From positions 39,762 through 56,576 of the forward strand of contig DCUZ01000090.1 of assembly GCA_002327305.1 (NCBI GenBank): DNA of 16,815 nt, read 5' to 3'. Every line of letters begins with the position of its first letter. Position 1 is the first letter of the stretch. Under the pieces are notes generated by a model. That model was given only the letters and a program-made list of their open reading frames with translations. It was not told the DNA's origin and ran no database searches. Positions 14,201 to 16,815 of this stretch are shown one piece after another. A program made the translations under genes and the position numbers. The stretch is from Holophagales bacterium UBA2201. GTDB lineage: Bacteria; Acidobacteriota; Thermoanaerobaculia; UBA2201.

Positions 14201-14859
14201 CCAGTTGGAGTACCCAGTTCAACATCGCCGCGGGGAGCGTTCCGTCGCATGGCTATTTCCTGATCGCGCGCAGCGCTTACAATGGTTCACCTGCCAGGGA
14301 CCTCCAGAACGGTTCCATCCAGATGTCGGCATCGGCGGGGACGATCGCTCTGGTCAACAACCAGACCGCCCTCGGCAGTCCGTGCTCTAACGCCGCCATT
14401 GTAGACAAGGTGGCGTGGGGAACGGGCACCGGACTTTGTGCTGAGACGACAGCCACATCCGCCCCAGCGGCCAACAACAGCGCCCAGCGCAAGCCCGGCG
14501 GCACGCAGGGTTCCGGTACCGACACCGACAACAACTCCAACGACTTCCAATCCCAGGTCCCATCCAATCCCCACAACTCCTCCAGCCCCCCCGCCGACCC
14601 CCCATCGGCCCTCGGCAACGTGGGCCCCACGCTCTATCTTGAGGGTTCCTCCACCACCGGCCTGCGCTGGGCCACGGCGGCCGCGGCCACGGGCTACCGG
14701 GTCTATCGCGGCACGGACGCCGGCTTCATGGGCGGTTCCCCGTCGCCCCAGTGGACCCCCTCGGCCACCACCCAGACCGACCCGGGGACACCGGATCCGG
14801 GCGGGTGCTACTACTATGTCGTCCGCGCCACCGACGGGACCGACGAATCGGCGAATTGA
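11257..14859 (+). CDS. Large exported protein with GATase-like N-domain, fibronectin III and lamin-tail domains
   Basis: A 1200-residue secreted or surface protein with a signal peptide ending near APSAPA/DKVLFD (residue 24). Residues 25-335 look like a class I glutamine-amidotransferase/ThuA-like fold: VLFDASKHE, a central LFIIPEPQNPFTASEKTAIL, SAGGGLFMVADHE and RVAAIGDSSPADD; catalytic residues are not obvious. Then come two fibronectin III domains (about 337-430 and 432-525, TDPVITAGP and ITWTTDE repeats), a lamin-tail segment lacking its beginning (528-665, SIDLSGWVLKQYDSD), a lamin-tail beginning alone (666-690, VVINEVADASDYTKEFIELY), two more fibronectin III domains (692-807 and 808-932, SWTAPGDDGxTGTA), a complete lamin-tail domain (about 934-1108) and a final Fn3-like segment. 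The C-terminus TDESAN ends bluntly with no LPXTG or visible sorting tag. Role: probable adhesion, matrix or carbohydrate/protein binding outside the cell. Confidence 0.85.
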   Translation: MTARQYPFILLMALAVLTAPSAPADKVLFDASKHEMGGNADWVIDADAWNLNMPAYPCSGTTNESNPGRYPTPAQSGIGPSTPGTYWTGGISSWAVELVKAGHTVETLPDGAAITFGDGGNPQDLSNYDLFIIPEPQNPFTASEKTAILNFVSAGGGLFMVADHETSDRDCDTWDSPNIFNDLTGATSAASAGVFGIWFRRDGLDVKGEDWFDDGTDNNVTTDPADPIIHGPFGDGSGGLGLFGATSMDLDHDLWVAGTAKAHVWRTGQTHNNLRVTFATASYGAGRVAAIGDSSPADDDSGDPGDSLYPGWDLASGGVNNKEIHLNACHWLLNPTPDTTDPVITAGPAAAAADCSALITWTTDEPATTLVEYGPTAAYGASAGVSGYTQNHGVILPGLTPGSTYHYRVLSTDGVGNGPTTSGDATFSTTAGAAPVITAGPAAGPVTGTSATITWTTDEAATSLVYYGPDAAYGSSASVAGYATAHSVPITGLTPETTTHYQVSSTDACGNGPVLSSDAIFTTGPASIDLSGWVLKQYDSDLTFTFPAGTLLPSGGYLVVARNATRAAFEAFYATSPRVNPMPAETVFLNSNASGSCANGCMPQINGAETYELYDASATLVDAPSVVAADNNAYQRNAPGVNTWTTVGEDNANPGQGAGTPSGAGVVINEVADASDYTKEFIELYNDGGTAAPDTTAPAAVSNLAASPVSPTSVLLSWTAPGDDGTTGTAAGYDIRRAGASIGTEGAFTAATVVPFPPDPAAAGTPQQMTVTGLSPGTQYFFALKTRDEVPNWSDLSNSPGGTTPLPDTTPPAAVDDLFATPLSATSIRLDWTAPGDDGETGTATLYDIRWSHSRILTEADFYNEATAFRITSGVPSPATAGTPQQVTVNGLTADTPYYFAIKTKDEAGPESNWSALSNWASAVTGTGAGGPTVNHLVISQVQTNGDGGTQADDEFVELYNPTGAAIPITGWSLQYRSSSGTSWSTQFNIAAGSVPSHGYFLIARSAYNGSPARDLQNGSIQMSASAGTIALVNNQTALGSPCSNAAIVDKVAWGTGTGLCAETTATSAPAANNSAQRKPGGTQGSGTDTDNNSNDFQSQVPSNPHNSSSPPADPPSALGNVGPTLYLEGSSTTGLRWATAAAATGYRVYRGTDAGFMGGSPSPQWTPSATTQTDPGTPDPGGCYYYVVRATDGTDESAN
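13408..13914 (+). repeat. Exact DNA repeats inside the Fn3 pair
   Basis: A 23-bp exact repeat (coding WTAPGDDG) lies at 13408-13430 and 13750-13772, and a 15-bp exact repeat (GGGACCCCCCAGCAA) at 13546-13560 and 13900-13914. They mark recent duplication or homogenisation of the two fibronectin III units. A similar 20-bp match (coding ITWTTDE) connects the earlier Fn3 pair near 12331 and 12613. Confidence 0.7.
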
Positions 14860-14880
14860 CCGGAGTCGTCTCATCCTATC

Positions 14881-14899
14881 GGGGAATTGGATTTTCCCC
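14881..14899 (+). other. Hairpin between surface protein and flavoprotein gene
   Basis: GGGGAA (14881-14886) pairs with TTCCCC (14894-14899) across a 7-nt loop. It lies 21 bp after the surface-protein stop and over the -35 zone of the next promoter, so it could be a weak terminator (no U-run) or an operator. Confidence 0.3.
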
Positions 14900-14907
14900 C
14901 GCAACGG

Positions 14908-14916
14908 TGGTAGAGT
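14908..14916 (+). promoter_or_regulatory. Possible extended -10 promoter of the flavoprotein/radical SAM pair, leaderless
   Basis: TGG followed by TAGAGT (14911-14916; four of six consensus bases) lies 8 nt before ATG 14925. TTGGAT (14887-14892) at 18 bp is a poor -35. No ribosome site is visible, matching the pattern of three other genes here. Confidence 0.4.
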
Positions 14917-14924
14917 ATCGCCGC

Positions 14925-15818
14925 ATGAAATCCGCCCCTGAGCCCGTCGCGGCCGTCGTCGGGGCCGGTCCCGCCGGCATGGCCGCCGCCCTGCAACTGA
15001 AGCGCATGGGCATCCGCGCCCTCCTCTTCGAGCGGGACGCCCCCGGGGGCCTCCTGCGCAACGCCGCCCTCGTGGAGAACTACCTGGGGTTCCCCCGAGG
15101 CGTGGACGGCCCCGCGCTGGTGCGGCACTTTTGCGACCAGCTCCGGGCCCACCGCGTCCCCGTGCGGCGGGAAGAGGTCCTCCGCGCCGGGTTCCGGAAC
15201 GATCGGTTCCACCTGGAGACCGATCGCGGCGCGCACGCGGTCCCCTTCCTCGTCGTGGCCTCGGGCACCCGCCCCCTCCCGTTCGACGGGTGCGCCGTGC
15301 CGGGCGCGGCCCAGGGCCGGTGCCATCATGAAGTGTGGCCGCTGAGGCGCCTGCGCGGGCGCCACATCGTCATCGTCGGGGGCGGGGACGCCGCCTTCGA
15401 CCACGCCCTCGCCCTGGCCCCCCTAAACCGGGTGACGCTCCTGATGCGGGGGGCCGGCCCGCGCGGCCTGCTCCTCCTGTGGGAGCGGGCCGGGAACGAG
15501 GAGGCCATCACGCTGAGCCCCCGGACCCGGCTGACGGCGGTGCGCGCGCGGGGGCGGGGCCTGGAGTTGACCTGCGCGCGGGAAGGGCGGTCTTTCGGTC
15601 TGAAGGCGGACCGCCTCCTCTTCGCCGTGGGACGGGAGCCGGCGCTCGACTTCCTCGCCGCCTCGGTGGCGCGCCGCCTCCCGGAGTTGAAGGCCGCCGG
15701 ACGCCTGCACCTGATCGGGGACGCCGTCAACGGCCGGTTCCGCCAGACCGCCATCGCCGTCGGAGACGGTCTCCGCGCCGCCATGGCCGTCGCCTCCGCC
15801 GTGGAGGGGCGGGCATGA
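14925..15818 (+). CDS. Thioredoxin-reductase-like FAD/NAD(P)H oxidoreductase lacking the CxxC pair
   Basis: A 297-residue two-dinucleotide-domain flavoprotein. FAD motif GAGPAG (13-18), LVVASGTRP (109-117), NAD(P)H motif VGGGDAAFDHAL (151-162) and C-terminal FAD motif LIGDAVNGRFRQTAIAVGDG (263-282) are all in TrxR order. The TrxR redox motif just before the second Rossmann fold (CATC in thioredoxin reductases) reads CHHE here (Cys133 to Glu136), so the disulfide cannot form. Catalysis of thioredoxin reduction is therefore unlikely; an electron-transfer role like TrxR-fold ferredoxin/flavodoxin reductases is more plausible. The start is ATG 14925; the longer upstream frame is a shadow of the previous gene. 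Its stop overlaps the start of the radical SAM gene (ATGA), implying tight co-expression and possibly electron supply to that enzyme. Confidence 0.87.
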   Translation: MKSAPEPVAAVVGAGPAGMAAALQLKRMGIRALLFERDAPGGLLRNAALVENYLGFPRGVDGPALVRHFCDQLRAHRVPVRREEVLRAGFRNDRFHLETDRGAHAVPFLVVASGTRPLPFDGCAVPGAAQGRCHHEVWPLRRLRGRHIVIVGGGDAAFDHALALAPLNRVTLLMRGAGPRGLLLLWERAGNEEAITLSPRTRLTAVRARGRGLELTCAREGRSFGLKADRLLFAVGREPALDFLAASVARRLPELKAAGRLHLIGDAVNGRFRQTAIAVGDGLRAAMAVASAVEGRA

Positions 15819-16762
15819 GGGTCTTCGCCCACGCGGGTCGGGACGACCTGGCCGTGGTGCATCTGGCCGAATTCGCCGACGGCCGGCGCGTGGAGTTCGT
15901 CGAATCGCTCCAGCCCCCCCTGACGCGGGAGGAGAAGTGGGTCCTCATCGTCTCCACCCTTGCCGGGTGCCCCGTCGGGTGCCCCATGTGCGACGCCGGG
16001 AGGTCGTTCGGGGGCCGGCTCACGGCGGAGCAGATCCTGGCCCAGATCATCCACGCGGTGCGCTCGCGTTACAGCGACGGCCGTGTCCCCGCGAAAAAAT
16101 TCAAGATCCAGTTCGCCCGGATGGGCGAGCCGGCGCTGAACCCGGCGGTCCTGGAGGTCCTCGAAGCCCTGCCGGGCCTCTTCGACGCCCCCGGCCTCCT
16201 CCCTTCCCTTTCCACGGTGGCCCCGCGCGGGTGTGAAGGATTTTTCGACCGCCTCCTGGACCTGAAGGAGCGGCGATACGGCGGCGGGCGGTTCCAACTG
16301 CAGTTCTCCATCCATTCCACCGACGGGATGGCGCGCGACCGCCTCATCCCGGTCCGCAAATGGGATTTCCATGCGATCGCCGCCTTCGGGGCGCGGTGGC
16401 GCAAGGGCGGCGACCAGAAGATCACCCTCAATTTCGCTCTTGCCAGGCGGGTGCCGGTGGATCCTCAAGTCCTGCTGGAGCATTTCGACCCGGAGACCTT
16501 CCTCGTCAAGGTGACGCCCCTCAACCCCACCTATGGCGCCGCCGGGCACCGCCTCGCCTCGGCCTTTGATCCCCATCACCCCTCCGCCGCGGCCCCGTTG
16601 GTCGAACAGTTCGTCCGCGCCGGCTACCGAACCATCCTCTCCATAGGGGAGACGGAGGAAAACCTCATCGGCAGCAACTGCGGCCAGTTCCTCGAGCGCC
16701 ACCGCCGCGCCGAAGAATCCCTGCCGGACGGTTACGCCTACCCCGTCCAACCCCACGGGTAA
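15815..16762 (+). CDS. RlmN/Cfr-like radical SAM protein of unknown function
   Basis: A 315-residue radical SAM enzyme. The iron-sulfur cluster motif CxxxCxxC is Cys52, Cys56, Cys59 (AGCPVGCPMC). RlmN-like landmarks follow: MGEPALN (103-109, RlmN GMGEPLxN), QFSIHSTDGMARDRLIPV (163-180, like the VSLHA..RD..VP block), VKVTPLNPT (231-239, like NLIPFNP), and a late SNCGQ with Cys289 matching the methyl-carrying cysteine of RlmN (AACGQ). The second RlmN catalytic cysteine, seven residues before the cluster in LCVSSQVGC, is Ile45 here (LIVSTLAGC). The N-terminal RNA-binding domain of RlmN is missing; the protein is shorter than RlmN's roughly 350-390 residues. A true 23S/tRNA adenine methylase role is therefore doubtful. 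Ribosome site GGAGG is in the preceding gene's end; ATGA overlap. Confidence 0.86.
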   Translation: MRVFAHAGRDDLAVVHLAEFADGRRVEFVESLQPPLTREEKWVLIVSTLAGCPVGCPMCDAGRSFGGRLTAEQILAQIIHAVRSRYSDGRVPAKKFKIQFARMGEPALNPAVLEVLEALPGLFDAPGLLPSLSTVAPRGCEGFFDRLLDLKERRYGGGRFQLQFSIHSTDGMARDRLIPVRKWDFHAIAAFGARWRKGGDQKITLNFALARRVPVDPQVLLEHFDPETFLVKVTPLNPTYGAAGHRLASAFDPHHPSAAAPLVEQFVRAGYRTILSIGETEENLIGSNCGQFLERHRRAEESLPDGYAYPVQPHG

Positions 16763-16815
16763 CGCGGGTTCTCCGCCTGACCCTCATTCATCTAAAAAGG
16801 CGGATGGGGACGCAG
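16763..16815. other. End of window, no gene assigned
   Basis: Fifty-three bases follow the radical SAM stop. ATG 16804 preceded by AAAAAGGCGG could be the first codon of another gene, but only four codons are visible, so nothing can be claimed. Confidence 0.25.

Noticed and set aside
14925..15818. Naming the flavoprotein trxB
   Set aside because: The CxxC redox pair required for thioredoxin reduction is not present.
15326..16756. Minus-strand frame of 476 codons opposite the radical SAM gene
   Set aside because: No recognisable motif; the opposite strand has a full set of radical SAM landmarks and an overlapping start.
15815..16762. Naming the radical SAM gene rlmN
   Set aside because: The N-terminal RNA-binding domain and one of two catalytic cysteines are missing, so the classical function cannot be assumed.

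Overview
The window is about 16.8 kb of GC-rich bacterial DNA. Most coding lines are roughly 65-75 % GC by eye, with third codon positions dominated by G and C. Outer-membrane and envelope genes (a DUF481 beta-barrel, two lipoproteins, several signal peptides) point to a diderm. The mix of a lamin-tail/fibronectin-III surface protein, a yellow/MRJP-type protein, a Memo protein and an iodotyrosine-deiodinase-like nitroreductase fits a little-studied phylum such as Acidobacteriota or a neighbour. That placement is inference; there is no rRNA gene or other phylogenetic anchor.

Layout. 2-1174 (+): the C-terminal part of valyl-tRNA synthetase, cut by the window edge. 1175-1430: an AT-rich spacer leading to a lipoprotein alpha/beta-hydrolase (1431-2450, +) that looks like an inserted cargo gene. 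2572-3291 (+): a monofunctional biotin--protein ligase. 3349-4434 (-): a secreted MRJP/yellow-type beta-propeller protein. 4435-4891: a non-coding region with a promoter for the MRJP gene, a candidate small RNA ending in a clear intrinsic terminator, an inverted repeat, and a promoter for a TPR-thioredoxin lipoprotein (4892-6307, +). 6350-8918 (-): a three-gene operon with overlapping stop/start codons, HAD hydrolase -> Memo -> M28 peptidase. 8919-9017: a divergent promoter region with a 12-bp perfect palindrome. 9018-11197 (+): DUF481 outer-membrane protein, a protein with a V4R-like C-terminal cysteine motif, and a nitroreductase of the iodotyrosine deiodinase type. 11257-14859 (+): a 1200-residue exported multidomain protein. 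14925-16762 (+): two genes with overlapping stop/start codons, a thioredoxin-reductase-like flavoprotein without the CxxC pair and an RlmN-like radical SAM protein missing one of the two RlmN catalytic cysteines.

The most distinctive signals are three. First, the flavoprotein/radical-SAM pair looks like a repurposed redox partner with a repurposed methylase-fold enzyme. Second, seven extended -10 elements (TGnTAnnnT) recur, and four of them sit only 8-10 nt before an ATG that has no convincing Shine-Dalgarno, which suggests frequent leaderless transcription. Third, there is a candidate free-standing small RNA of about 125-130 nt at 4652-4782. No tRNA, rRNA, CRISPR array, transposase or integrase was seen.
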